From positions 1 through 64,000 of the forward strand of contig JASJFT010000181.1 in the NCBI GenBank assembly GCA_030770425.1: DNA of 64,000 nucleotides, given 5' to 3'. Below are positions 53,470 to 64,000 of the stretch, in pieces. Both the position numbers and the translations under genes were made by a program. The notes under the pieces are model-generated. The model was not told the origin of the DNA and made no database searches. It saw nothing but the letters and a program-made list of their open reading frames with translations. Every line of letters begins with the position of its first letter. The first letter of the stretch is position 1. The DNA is from Darksidea phi. Lineage: Eukaryota; Ascomycota; Dothideomycetes; Pleosporales; Lentitheciaceae.

Positions 53470-55528
53470 ATGACCCATTACCCGTCGAGCGCTCATCCTC
53501 ACCCGCCGGAGCTCGCAGACAAACCCCACCACGACCTGGCCCCACCAGCCCTCCACCCCGACGCCTTCGCACACCAACTGAGCCCGCCAAAGCCGTCCTT
53601 CTCTCCCAAGCCGCGCGGCGCACACCGCCCGCGCAGCGAATTCCGCCATCCTCCTTCGTCGCGCGACGGCATGGCTGGCCCGAACGGCAACGGGCCCATG
53701 CCGGTGCCTGGTGGGCCGCATAACCGCATGGGCAACGGCCATGGACACGGCGCGAACAACATGCGGGACATGGGCTTCGGCGGGCCACGCAGCCCACCCA
53801 ACAACAAGAGTAGGTGACGGAGCCTGGCGACCAGCATGACAGCTGTTGACAGGACAGGTACCTCCCACGTGCCGTGCAAATTCTTCCGCCAGGGAACTTG
53901 CCAGGCCGGCAAGGCCTGTCCGTTCCTGCACTCGAACGAGCCGCTGACCGAACGGGCGCCTTGCAAATACTTCACCAAAGTAAGGCGAGCATGGGCTTGT
54001 TGAGGGCTCTCGGGGGCTCTCGCTGACACACTGCTAGGGAAACTGCAAGTTTGGCCAGAAATGCGCCCTCGCCCACATCCTGCCCAACGGCCACGTCGTC
54101 AACCGCAACAACATCGTCGGTGGTACGGGTCCCTTTGGCCGCATGAACATCCCCCACCACCAGGAGCCGGCGCCGAACAGCTCTCTCTTGTCCATGCATA
54201 TGGCACCTGCGCAGCCCAACTACCCGTATGCGGCGCAAGATGAGTACGGCCAGCGGCCTCAGTACGACATGATACCCAGCATCGATACCACCTTCTCCTC
54301 GCACCCCGGCTCCAACTATGGATCCCCGCCGAACGAGAACGGCCGCATACCCATGTCGCCAGTGCAGAAAGGTCTCAGCGTCATGGATGTGCAGTTACCG
54401 GCCTCATTCGATAGCCAGGGCATCTCGCACATGGCGCGCTATGGGCCGATTGCTTCTTCCGTACCAGCCAAATTTCTCGCCCACTCCCCTCCCTCTTCCT
54501 TCCAGGGCGACTCGTCCACCCTCCGGAACCTACATGACTCTGCATTTGGCGAAGGATCCCGCAGTAGAGCCCCGGTGCTGGGCTCATCACCGCCCGAGTC
54601 CATCGAGCAACCTGTAGGTCGTAGGATCATGCATTCTGAGTTGGGCGCCCATCGTTCCAAGGGCATGCTGTCTGCCAGCGTTGGTGCACGTCAGCCCATG
54701 GCGGTGAACGACGATTGGGACGACTTGGGTCCGATTGGCCAATTTGAGGAAGAGTTACTTCCCAGCTCCCTCAATGATCTGTTGACACCAGAAGAGAAGA
54801 TACGGCGCTTCTCACGCGACCAGGGCGAAAACGATGGAAACTCGCTGTCCCACAGAGGCTCATTGTCGAGACTCGGTGCGTCGCCTACTACTTCGGATAT
54901 CAAGATTGGTTCGCCGAACGCAGCGACCTCCTCGCCTTCACGGTTCCAGTCACTCTGGGGCAAACGTCCAACGCAAGACGGAGGTTTTGAATCTGGCTCA
55001 CTACCCGGAGCGTCCCAATTCGGCCATGTTGGCTCACCTCTCCGCAACTCTTCGTTGCACCCTGGCGGATCTCCATCCCTGCGCGCTCTTCCCCGTCCTG
55101 CCTCCGGCGATGCTAGCCCCTTCCTCTCATCACCCCCTCGGCAAGCGTCGATGAGCATGATCAGTCAGCAGCTGCAACGAACGCGCTTGTCATCACGTGC
55201 GTCAGAAGAGGGTGGACTCAGCAGCACTCACATCCACCCCGGCGTGAACCGCGTCACCTCGGCATCTAACATCGCAAGCTCAAGTGGCCGTCTTGGCATG
55301 GACCGTGCTGTTAGCAGCAGCAGCATCAACCGCGAGCGGATCGAAGAAGAGCAGGAGGGTCTGTTCAATATGGAAGAGGAGGATGAGCTAATGGCGAAGA
55401 GTAAGGATGGTGCGTCGACTACGTCCAGCACGAGCAACAAGCGCCTCAGCGGCTTGTCCTGGGGTAGTGGTGGAAAGGCAAGCCCCAACCTCGCGCCTAT
55501 TGGGGGCCATCGCGCCGGCAAGTTCTAG
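53470..55528 (+). CDS. Two-finger CCCH zinc-finger protein (Lee1-like)
   Basis: Putative RNA-binding protein with two tandem CCCH zinc fingers, similar to yeast Lee1; role unknown. Model: exons 53470-53809, 53858-53979 and 54038-55528, 650 residues. Introns are 48 and 58 bp; phases close (split Ser codon, then phase 0). Each finger is C-x7-C-x5-C-x3-H: C120-C128-C134-H138 and C149-C157-C163-H167, with the second across intron 2. Both are intact only after splicing. The N-terminal 113 residues are Pro/His/Gly-rich; the C-terminal 480 residues are Ser/Pro/Gly-rich, low complexity, with a DDWDDLGPIGQFEEELLPSSL motif probably conserved. No membrane or signal features. Binding of mRNA is inference from the fingers. 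Confidence 0.87.
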
Positions 55529-56520
55529 ACGGGTTGCATCTCTACTCCAACACATCTACAAGAGAGTATCCCACACTAAGCAACAATCTACGAGCTACGA
55601 TGAGGACGACCACACCACATAAAAACGGATAATCTAAAAGCACACAAATACCCCCTCTTTTCTCTATAGCCAGGCGTTCTGGATCCTTGTCCACAGAGAT
55701 GGCGATCTAAACCAAAACCACATTTCTCTCATTTTCGACCCTTTGGAAAAGTATAGCGATTCGGCTTCGGCAACTGCATATTGGGCGTTCCCTTCTTTCG
55801 AATCTGGCCCTAAACTTCCCTGATGTATAATTCGATGACGGGCTCTCGGCATTCACAATGGCCCTTTGCGTTAACCACATACAAGCGAGTCAATTTCATC
55901 CTTTTCGATATTCGGCATTGCACAGCGATATCTACGATACAAAAGATTCCGTCTTTGGCTTCAGCGACACCTTCTGGCATGAGAAAAATCTTTCTCGGCA
56001 TGGCAAGGCGTGGATGCGGTGAGATCGCTCCCGGGGAGGTGGGGGGAGGGGTTTGATCGACTTCTCAGCCTTGTACGGCGTTTACATTGTTCTTTCCCCA
56101 TCGTCCCGAGCTCGATCTGGGGGGCTGGCTTGCGAGGGATGCGGCTTATTTTTGTTCTCCCTATAGATGATGGTTTCTCAGTCTACGGTGATAACGATAT
56201 GATAAGGGGATGGGTGGTTTGAACATGGATGTGCATGGCATATGCGTCATGGTATGCAGGGATCAAGTTCAAGTGGATATCCGATAGCCGGAGTGCATGT
56301 GTATCAGATAGAAACATGAATAGACTTACTATGCGACTGGAGTGTCTGCATGATGAACATATTTCAAACTCATCTCTTCACACGGCGATGACCTCATCAA
56401 TCTATTCCTACAAAATGACGGACGAAAGCTAAGCACATACAGGTCATCCGACAAATTCCTCAAGGTCAGCGAAGATAACACATACAAGGTCGTCCAAGAC
56501 TTTTCCCGTCCACACCCATC
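55529..56520. other. intergenic, converging 3' ends
   Basis: Nearly 1 kb between two convergent genes (CCCH protein, PRP6) with no supported gene. Short frames only. Confidence 0.5.
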
Positions 56521-59453
56521 TCACTCCGCCATCGCAGCCGCAATCTTCAGGATCTCCTCGGGGCCCTTCCTAAAGTTCTTAGGGTCCTTGTTGACGGCCT
56601 GCCAAATCTCTCCATGTCTAGGTTCAGCAACGATGGCCTTGCTCAGCACCTCGGCCTTCTTTTCGTCGGTGCCATGCTGCTCGAGGAACTTGTAGTACCA
56701 GACCCATCCATCGCCATAATCCGGGTCCAATACCACCGCCTTCAAGAACCAGGTGGAAGCTTTGTCGAGGCGGCGTTCAGACCAGAAGATACGGGCTACC
56801 ACAACGAACAGTTGGGCGTCCTTTTCTACTTTCTTGATAGCCTCGAGCGCGCGCGGTTTGCGCTGCGTGCGCGTCTCCAGATGCATGATTTTCTCTGCCC
56901 AGAGGAGGCCTGATGTGGGGCATTCTTGGAGAGCTGCGGCCATGATCTTCTGCGCGGCGTTGATGTTGTTTTGTCGGCGCTCGAGACGGACAGCTTCACA
57001 TAGCAACTCGGCATTTTTGGGATTCTGCTGTCGGCCGCGGTCCAGGGTTGAGCGCGCCTTCACGATAGCACCTTGTTTTTCCTGGATGCGGGAGAGGAGA
57101 ATGTACAGGATGGGAGACTTTGGTGAGGCTCGCGTGCCGAGGGAGTACGCCTCTTGCGCTTCCTTGAGCTTGGAGGTTGATTCGTAGATTTGGCCTTTAA
57201 TGGCATGCAATTTCCAGCTTCCGGGCCAGGTCTGGAGTCCTTGGCTGCAGATATCCAGCGCTTCCTCGAGAGCGCCCAGCTGGCGCTCTAGGACCGCCGA
57301 TTTCATGAAGATACGGTCGGTGGCAGCGGAGTTTCGGGCGATTTCGAGAAACGTCCGTGCTTGCTCGTAGTTTCCGGCGTCGACTTCGAAATCGACTGCA
57401 CGGGTGTAAAGATTCTCGTTACCAGGTAGCTGCTCGAAACTGCGCCCCAGAACTGAGCGTGCACCCTCCGCATCCCCAGCTTGCCACATCTCTCTGGCGT
57501 AGAGGAGCCATAGCGACTCTGAATTTGGGCAGGCGTTGACGGCACGCTCCAAAATCTGCAGAAGAGCTTCCGTGCTACCGTGATGCTTCTCCAGATCAGC
57601 AGACGCATGCCATACTGTTGTGCTGTACATGAACATGGAGACAGCATGTGCAAGAATTGCCCTGGCCGTTGCGTGTCTCCCCCGGGCAGAGGCGCTCTTC
57701 GCGTCCTCCAGCCAAACATCCCGGCGATCATCATCTTCATCCAACTTCCAACCAATCGTCGCTTTGATGATCGAGCCTGCTGTGACAACATCACCTTCCT
57801 CTTCACATACTTCGGCTTGCGTGACCCAGTCTTCACGGCTGGGCATGGCGTTCTCTTTGATCAACGCCCTCACGGCACGCTCCATGATCTTATCGCACAG
57901 ATCGACCTTTCCAAGCTCTTCCTGCAAACGACACGCGTGCACCCAGATCGCCCAACTAGTGGGTATCGCTTTTCGCGCGGCGTTCAGAATTTGCTGGGCT
58001 TCTTCTGGACCACTGACGCGAGCGTAGGAGATCCACAGCTCTTCTGAAAGCTTGACAGTGTCGGTAGCCTTGGCAAACAAAAGCTTGACGCTCTCGATAT
58101 CTTCGGTGTCATTAATCAGAAGCTTCCAGAGCTCCACTGACTGCGGATTGTGATCCAGCGCCTGTCGGGTAACCTTCTTTCGCGCAGCCGGAGTTTGCTC
58201 GAGATCGATGGCGGCCATCCATAGCTTGATTGCTTTCGGGTTGAGCTTAATGCCAGAGGCCGCGATGACCCTGGCATTGTGCAAATTCTCGCGGTTTAGG
58301 CGAATGGCCTCCTCCCAGACAACGACCGACTTTGGACACATCTCACATCCCGTTTGGATAATCTTCTTCGCGGTATGAATCTTGCCCGCGACCTCCTCTA
58401 ATCGGGAAAGCGCCACATAACCAGGACCGTTGTGTACGTTCGTCTTGACTGCGGATTCGAGAAGCATCCGAGCGCGGTTGATGTCTTCAACGGGCACCTC
58501 TTCGCCTGTAGCTTGTTTCTTGTCTAATGCGGTGAGGTAGCCACGGGGGTCGATGGAGGTCGCAGTCCCTGATGTGGTGGTCGTGTGTGTCCCAGCGCTA
58601 CCAGGAGTGTTCGCCGCAGAGTCTAATCGCACTTGGAGAGCAGACTTTTGGGCAGCACCGATAGATGCAAAGTTGGTCATAGTTCCATCGCCACCGCCAT
58701 CCGAAGGCGAGATTGAAGTTTCCAGCTGGCCTGAGGAATGCGCAGCTTGGATGACACTATCAGGTACTGCATAGGAGCGCGCATTCGCCATGCGTGCCTC
58801 TCGCGCACGCTTCGCTTTGCCCGTCATATCTCCAACCTCCGGCAGCGCCGCCCATTCCTCTTCGGATACGCCGCCGAGCGCTCGCTTCAGGTCGGCAAAT
58901 TGTAGCTGAATCTTCGGATTGTTTTTTTCGTATTCATCGCGCTCTTTCTGTTCGCGGGCTTCCCTAGACGTCGGACATGGGTCGGTATCTGTTCGTGCAA
59001 AAACAACGTTGATGAATAACCTCAACAACTTCAAAGGGGAAGGGAGGTGGAAGAGGCCACGGGAAAAGAACTAGGGGATACTAACCTTCTGATTCGCCGC
59101 CGTTTGTCCATCTTTTCATCTACATCCTGATATATCCGATCTGCCTCATCGTCTTCCTTGTCGTAGTTCATTCCACTAGAGAACAGGCCGACTTCATTGT
59201 CCGGGTCTTGAAATCGATCTTCTTCCTCATCCCGCTCCTCCTCTTTCTTTTCGACCACGCCGTACGCTGAAGGAGCTGCTTGACCTAGCGATGCAGCCCG
59301 CTTAGCCAACATCTCCTTCATTTGCTCCTCTGAGGGACCCTCCCGCGCGGGACCAAGGTCACTTCGAGTAGTGAAGCCTGTGGCACCACGCCCGAGACCA
59401 GCTACATAGTTCTCGGGTGCGGGCATAGAAAGGAAGTCTCGTCGGCCGCTCAT
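56521..59453 (-). CDS. PRP6: U4/U6.U5 tri-snRNP splicing factor Prp6
   Basis: HAT/TPR-repeat scaffold of the U4/U6.U5 tri-snRNP, needed for spliceosome assembly in the nucleus. Model: exons 59086-59453 and 56521-58963, 936 residues, the family length. The 122-bp intron (58964-59085) has a GTTAGT donor and a GTCTAG acceptor; the join gives DKRRRIRREAREQKERDEY, matching the conserved stretch of other Prp6. Reading on without this join inserts unrelated sequence. The N-terminal PRP1 domain starts with FLSMPAPENYVAGLGRGATGF. HAT repeats (about 290-930) carry the W-x-x-Y/A pattern, such as LWISYARV and LWLLYAREMW. No targeting signal beyond basic patches. The C-terminal EILKIAAAMAE end is usual. 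Confidence 0.94.
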
Positions 59454-60005
59454 TTTGTTGGTAAGGCGCTCACTGCGCCGGATCGTAAATCAGTGCTGGC
59501 TGCGCAAAAGGCTCAAACGGTAGGCAAGCCTGCGGTTCTTTGAGGCGTAGTGCAACCGAGCGTGCGCGCATGAAGTTAGGGTGGCGGTTGAGTCGTGGTA
59601 GAATCAATGTCGGGAAGAGAAGCTTAAGGCAGGTAACGCGGTCACGTGCAGCGCTAGCCCCAATGGGTCTGAATCGCTGTAGCGAATAATTCGGCCAAGG
59701 CTTTACGTGTTGAGCTAATGATATTTCTAATAGCTGTGAAAATCTGCTAGCAAGCTTGCCTAACTCCGTAGTAGACCTACATGACTTTCCACACAGATAA
59801 TGTCTCACAAGTTGGTTACTTCATGTGGATGCGAAAGATGGCCTGTCACAAGATGCCAGTCCGATCGTGGTATGCACGTTGTCATTACCATCATATATCC
59901 AAGGGAAAACAATGACTTCTTTCCATCTTTCGGTATACAACCCGGCCCAGACGTTGCCTTTCCAACACCAAAACGCCAGGGTATGCCAATGTGAAAAGTG
60001 TACGA
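59454..60005. other. intergenic, PRP6 promoter
   Basis: 552 bp without a supported gene, between PRP6 (leftward) and the 3' end of the next minus-strand gene. Probably the PRP6 promoter. Confidence 0.5.
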
Positions 60006-60789
60006 TCATGCCGCGCCTGATTGCACCGGCGCCTTACCATTGGCATACTTCGGACTCGCAAGACCAGGTGGCATGACCGGTAGTGGTGGAGATATGGGAG
60101 CAGTCCGTATCGATAGGTCGGTTCTCAAATCTTTCGAGCTGTTGGTATTTAGCACCCATCAAGTGAACCTGGAAGGTTGTGACATACCTCTTCGCTTTCC
60201 TCACCTTTCCAAACCACTTTTTGAAACCGCTTTGCTTCTGACTACCATGGTCTCCCTCTGCCACCTTTCCCACACTACTCCTCCGACTGGCTGCACTGAC
60301 CTGACTCTGATTTTGACTCTCGACGCCGTTTATGGTTTCCTCATATTCCTCTTCATCCTCATCCTCATCGATTGGAGGCACCCATCTCTCCACATCTCCG
60401 TTGACAACCACAAACCAACCCATCTTCTCCCCCGGAGCAAGCTTATCCCTCAGCTCCACCAGCGCCGTCCACGCCTCGCTCTGCACCCCCGCGCCCCTCA
60501 CCTCATCTACTTCAACACCAAGTCTGACTTCATGTACCTGGTCGCATACGTATGCGTACGGCTGGTCCTTTACGGTCTCGTCGTCGGGATCGTATTGCTC
60601 GATGAAGCGCAAGTTGGGGAGGTGTTTCATTTGCTCGGGGTACTCTTTTTGGAAGTTGGAAATCAGTTCGACGGTGGTATCGGGGGCCATAGTCCATTCG
60701 GCAGCGCAGTCTTCGAGGTTCTGGAGAATGATATGGATGCGGATTGCGCGACGAGGCCAGCGGAAGCCGTGGACGAGCCAGGTGGGCAT
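60006..60789 (-). CDS. Conserved fungal protein of unknown function
   Basis: 244 residues; matches, from memory, an uncharacterised protein conserved across filamentous ascomycetes. Model: exons 60188-60789 and 60006-60138. The 49-bp intron (60139-60187) has a GTATGT donor, a gctaaata branch and an AACAG acceptor; removing it gives KAKSSKDLRTDLSIRTAPI, then PPLPVMPPGLASPKYANG near the end. Without the join the frame goes on into unrelated sequence. Start chosen at 60789 (MPTWLVHGFRWPRRAIRIHI), where conservation begins; 41 upstream in-frame residues are discarded. Other blocks: LPNLRFIEQYDPDDE, QPYAYVCDQVHEVRLGV and LRDKLAPGEKMGWFVVVNGD with WVPP. A central acidic run (DEDEDEEEYEE). No signal or membrane segments. 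Function not known. Confidence 0.75.
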
Positions 60790-61461
60790 TGTGACGTTGT
60801 ATAAAGATCTCTCCGTTGACGTAGTGTATAATTGAATTTGGATCTCAATTGTGGTGATCGTAGATGCGGTTACGAGATGGCCTTCAATTCGATCTGTCCT
60901 CAGCGCGAGCACAGCCGGATGAGGTGAGATATATTACTTCTGCAGCAATTAGTTGGTGTGTGGATGGGAGGGCTGAATCCCTGCATTGGATGCGCCTTCT
61001 CAGCAGACCTTTGCTCTACAGTCATACATGGTCACCTTGTAACTGATAGGCGCCAGACGATGGATTGACCGTAGTAGCTCGTAGGGACGATTTTCCGCGC
61101 AGGCTCGCTAGTAAGCGCGACTGCAGTATGGCTAGTTCGTCAACCGAACAAAGTATAGAGGAGTGTTCGCGAAAGGAACGGCGTTCAATAACAATATTGA
61201 AGTATAGAGTGCGGGCAAAGCATCAATAGCATTTATAAATGGGGGCTGGACCGTGGTTAAGCGTAGATCAGAGTGCGGCCCGAGTGCTCTCTCGTTTATG
61301 CAGGTCACTCCAAACGGTCCTTCTCACATCCCTGTACTCTTCATTCACCCCGTCCACCGCGGGGGGACTCCATCCTCAGCATTGCCTCAGGCGCGCATGC
61401 ATAACGCCGCTAAGTCGAGAGCTCTCCTGTACTATTTCGGCCTCCGCTCAATATTCCCGTC
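60790..61461. promoter_or_regulatory. divergent promoter region
   Basis: About 670 bp between the unknown gene (leftward) and the Cir_N gene (rightward). No supported gene; it should contain both promoters. Confidence 0.5.
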
Positions 61462-62687
61462 ATGCCTCTGTATGTGCCCTCTCGGCCAAGCCATGCCGCC
61501 CCCAAGGCTTCTCCGCATACCAGTACTGACAAATCTGCAGTCACCTCCTCGGCAAGAAGGTATGTGATTTGCGGACAGCGTACCACCGCATAGCGCTGCG
61601 CTAACATTTATAGTCATGGAACGTCTACAGCTCCGCCAATATCGCCCGCGTGAAGGCCGACGAGGCTGCCGCCGCCGCTCGCGAAGCTGCCGAAGAGCAG
61701 CGCATGCAAGAGGTCGATGCCGCGCGACGAGCAGCCATCTTGCGCGGTCAGACGCCACAATCGCTCCCGGAAGAAGATGCATTGAAGGATGAGAAGAAAG
61801 GTGGCCGGAAGGGAGGGCACGAGAGGAAGAGAAGAAAGTTGGCAGGCGAAGATGATACGGACATGGACATTCGGTTAGCGACCTCTACGGCGCCAAAACA
61901 AGGCGATCATGACGCAAAAGTCTTGAAACTGAGGAAGCCGGCGCTCGATGCTCCGCTGACAGATCACGCCGGTAACATCAACCTGTTTCCGGTAGACCGC
62001 AAGGAAGCGATGAAACGGCAGAAGAATGAAGAGGCCGAGAAAGAAAAGAAGAAGAAGGAGCGATCATTTGAGGATCAATACACCATGCGTTTCTCGAATG
62101 CAGCGGGGCGAGGAGGCCTAGAGAATCCTTGGTACACTTCTGGGGGCAAGGACCAGGCCGGCGATAAAGCCTTGGAATACCCGGGTCTCGAAAGTAAAGA
62201 CGTTTGGGGCAATGAAGATCCGCGGCGCAAGGAAAGGGAAAGAGCACGAATTACGTCCAGTGACCCTTTCGCATTCATGCAGAAAGCCCAACACCAGCTG
62301 AAGAAATCAAAGGAAGATAAGAGAAAATGGGCGGACGAACGAGAGCGGGAGTTATGGGAACTGCGAGCAGCACAAGAGAGAGTCTCGAGGCGTGAGAGGC
62401 ACGGGAAGAGGAAGGAGAGAGCTGAAGATGGTGAGCGTGGCTTACGCCTGGAGAGCCGGGAGCGCGACAAGGATCGGTCTTCCAGACTCAAACACCGCCG
62501 TAGGAGTCAAAGTCGAAGCCGGAGCCGAAGTACCGAGAGACGGAAGGGCCATAGCTCTTCGCATCGACATGAGCGGAAACGCAGTCGGAGTTGGGAACGG
62601 GAGCATGATGTTGGTCGAAGATCTGATGAAAAATCCTCTCGTCGATATGAGCGAGACAGGGCACGTAGCGACACGAGACATTCATAG
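61462..62687 (+). CDS. Cir_N-domain protein, LENG1-like, RS-rich
   Basis: Nuclear protein of the LENG1/Cir_N group; probably linked to pre-mRNA splicing, by domain and composition. Model: exons 61462-61469, 61541-61559 and 61614-62687, 366 residues. Introns are 71 and 54 bp. The first coding exon is only 8 nt and the second 19 nt; together they give MPLHLLGKK, joined to SWNVYSSANIARVKADEA, the Cir_N signature. Starting later would lose that block. A Lys/Arg/Glu-rich helical region follows (DEAAAAAREAAEEQRMQEV), then GNINLFPVD and NPWYTSG, blocks found in the family. The C-terminal 100 residues are Arg/Ser/Glu-rich with RSQSRSRSRS and HRHERKRSRS, an RS-like domain. No signal or membrane segment. 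CWC25 has a similar N-terminus but lacks this exact opening. Confidence 0.83.
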
Positions 62688-63102
62688 AATTGTGCATCAT
62701 CATCTTGAGTAATCAACCTCCTATTCCTCGACTGCTCAACTCCTCTCAAACCAAGTCTCACTTTGCGCATGCATTGACACCGCGTTTCTATGTAAACTTC
62801 ATCATATCCACTATCATTTCCGTCTCTTGTTTTCAAGGTTGGAGTTGTAGTGAGTGCCTCCTGGTTACCATCGCTAGCGCGTCTCCATGCATCATCTTTG
62901 CCGCCTCGAGGATCCCTGCCTAATGCCCCACCGAGGGGCAGCAATGCTGCCCTCGGCCGAAAGACGGGCCAGAGGGCTTTGTATAAAGTCTGTATCTTAT
63001 GCCGATTTACTCCGTATCTGAAACCGCCTCCACAAGCTTCTTTACGATTCATTGTTCAGCTCTACAGCTTTTCGAGAAATCCTAAACTGAGCACCGAACG
63101 CA
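62688..63102. other. intergenic, Cir_N gene to hydrolase
   Basis: About 415 bp without a supported gene; includes the 3' end of the Cir_N gene and the hydrolase promoter. Confidence 0.5.
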
Positions 63103-64000
63103 ATGACTTCCCATCCTCCCGCGAAATGCTGCACCATTGGTGTCAAGCATGAGGGTATTGCTAAGGGTGAAGTCAAGAGCATTGATAACAGTACGATCCT
63201 TATCCAGCAAACCTTTTTCAGCTTTCAACCTCATATTGACTCAAGCAGTTCGAACCTACTTTAGCTACCCCGAGAACAGGAACACCCAAAACGCCATCGT
63301 CATTTTCACTGACATCATGGGCATGGACTTCATAAACGTTCAACTGTATGCGCTCCTTCACTATAATCAAAGCATAAAAGACAACGCTAACGCGGCAACT
63401 TTCAGCATTGCCGATCAATTCGCTGCCAACGGATACTTCGTCGCCGTTCCAGACCTCTTCAATGGCAATGTTGTCCCGCTTAACCCTCCTGCAGACTTCG
63501 ACATTGGCAAGTGGCTCGCTGAAGAGCTGCCGCAGGTCCCCATCGTCGATCGCATAATCGAGAAGGTCATCAAGCACTTGCGCGGGGAGTTGGGTGTCAA
63601 GAAACTTGGCGGTGTGGGGTATTGCTTTGGCGGAAAATACGTGTGTCGGTGGTTGAAGGAGGGTGGGTGGGGCATCGATGCAGGGTTCGCCGCGCATCCG
63701 AGTTTTGTGGACAAGGAGGAAGTGGAGGGGATCCAGGGGCCGTTAAGTATCGCTGCTGCTGGTACGTTTATCTTTCTACCTGGCTCACACTACACTTTTT
63801 GCTCTTAGAACAGTGTTTCACTCCTTCCAAGCGTACAATAGAAGAATGCTAATGATAGCAACAGAAACCGACCAAATCTTCCCCGCTCCCAAACGTCGCG
63901 AAACAGAAGATATCCTCCAAAAGCTCCCTGTTCCCTACCAGCTGAACCTCTTCTCCGACGTCGAGCACGGCTTCGCTGTCCGTTGCGATCTGAGCAAGAA
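63103..64000 (+). CDS. Dienelactone hydrolase family protein, 3' end outside window
   Basis: Alpha/beta-hydrolase of the dienelactone hydrolase family; cleaves lactones or related esters, exact substrate unknown. Model: exons 63103-63190, 63249-63345, 63406-63761 and 63865 to beyond 64000; introns 58, 60 and 103 bp; all phases close. 225 residues are present and the C-terminus (probably 25-40 residues) is outside the window. The catalytic triad is complete: Cys135 in GYCFGGK, Asp183 in AETDQIFP and His215 in VEHGFAVR. The nucleophile is Cys as in the family. Family blocks: TYFSYPE, TDIMGMDFINVQL, IADQFAANGYFVAVPDLFNG and DFDIGKWL. The N-terminus has PAKCCTIGVKHEG, common in fungal members. 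No signal peptide. Confidence 0.88.

Noticed and set aside
53005..53931. 308-residue minus-strand frame
   Set aside because: It overlaps the CCCH gene's first exons, is Arg/Ala-rich as expected from antisense GC-rich DNA, and has no domain.
57303..58047. Minus- and plus-strand frames inside PRP6
   Set aside because: Alternate-frame shadows of the PRP6 coding exon.

Overview
The window is nuclear DNA of a filamentous ascomycete, most likely a Dothideomycete (class assignment is inference). The basis is genes with GT-AG introns of mostly 46-60 bp and CTAAC/CTGAC-like branch points, fungus-specific families (rhodopsin-domain membrane protein, CAP20/perilipin, GH125, cytochrome-b5-fused delta-8 sphingolipid desaturase), and a block of DNA altered by repeat-induced point mutation (RIP).

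Layout. 1-3940 is an AT-rich RIP block almost without CA/TG dinucleotides, holding the remains of at least one repeat element and no intact gene. After a sparse stretch comes a lone MFS transporter (5013-6471), then about 2.5 kb without a recognisable gene. From 8966 to 27052 is a gene-dense core: NIPA-type Mg transporter and COG4 (divergent), a GH125 mannosidase, a small unknown gene, delta-8 sphingolipid desaturase and phosphoribomutase (divergent), and a large conserved unknown protein with an N-terminal Cys/His cluster. 28460-35869 looks more accessory: a five-exon rhodopsin-domain protein, a secreted type-B carboxylesterase and two neighbouring F-box/LRR-like genes. From 36274 to the end the window is again mostly housekeeping: thioredoxin, CAP20/perilipin, RPL27 and SOF1 (divergent), an epoxide hydrolase/dehalogenase-like enzyme, a GNAT, UTP18, a very large Ser/Thr/Pro-rich membrane-anchored surface protein, a two-finger CCCH protein, PRP6, a conserved unknown protein, a Cir_N/LENG1-like protein and a dienelactone hydrolase cut by the window end.

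How the genes relate. Several serve the same cell processes without being an operon: RPL27, SOF1 and UTP18 (ribosome and SSU processome), PRP6 and the Cir_N protein (splicing), COG4 and GH125 (Golgi traffic and glycan trimming), and the desaturase (glucosylceramide pathway). I see no secondary-metabolite cluster, CRISPR array, convincing tRNA or rRNA.

Exon-intron structures were worked out by hand from splice sites, reading phase and family conservation. The phases close in every model given, but none was tested against transcripts. No clearly new biological system stands out. The best candidates for a second look are the RIP block with its decayed reading frame, the Cys/His-cluster unknown protein, the Trp-rich membrane-anchored mucin-like protein, the F-box/LRR pair, and the 8-nt first coding exons of two genes.
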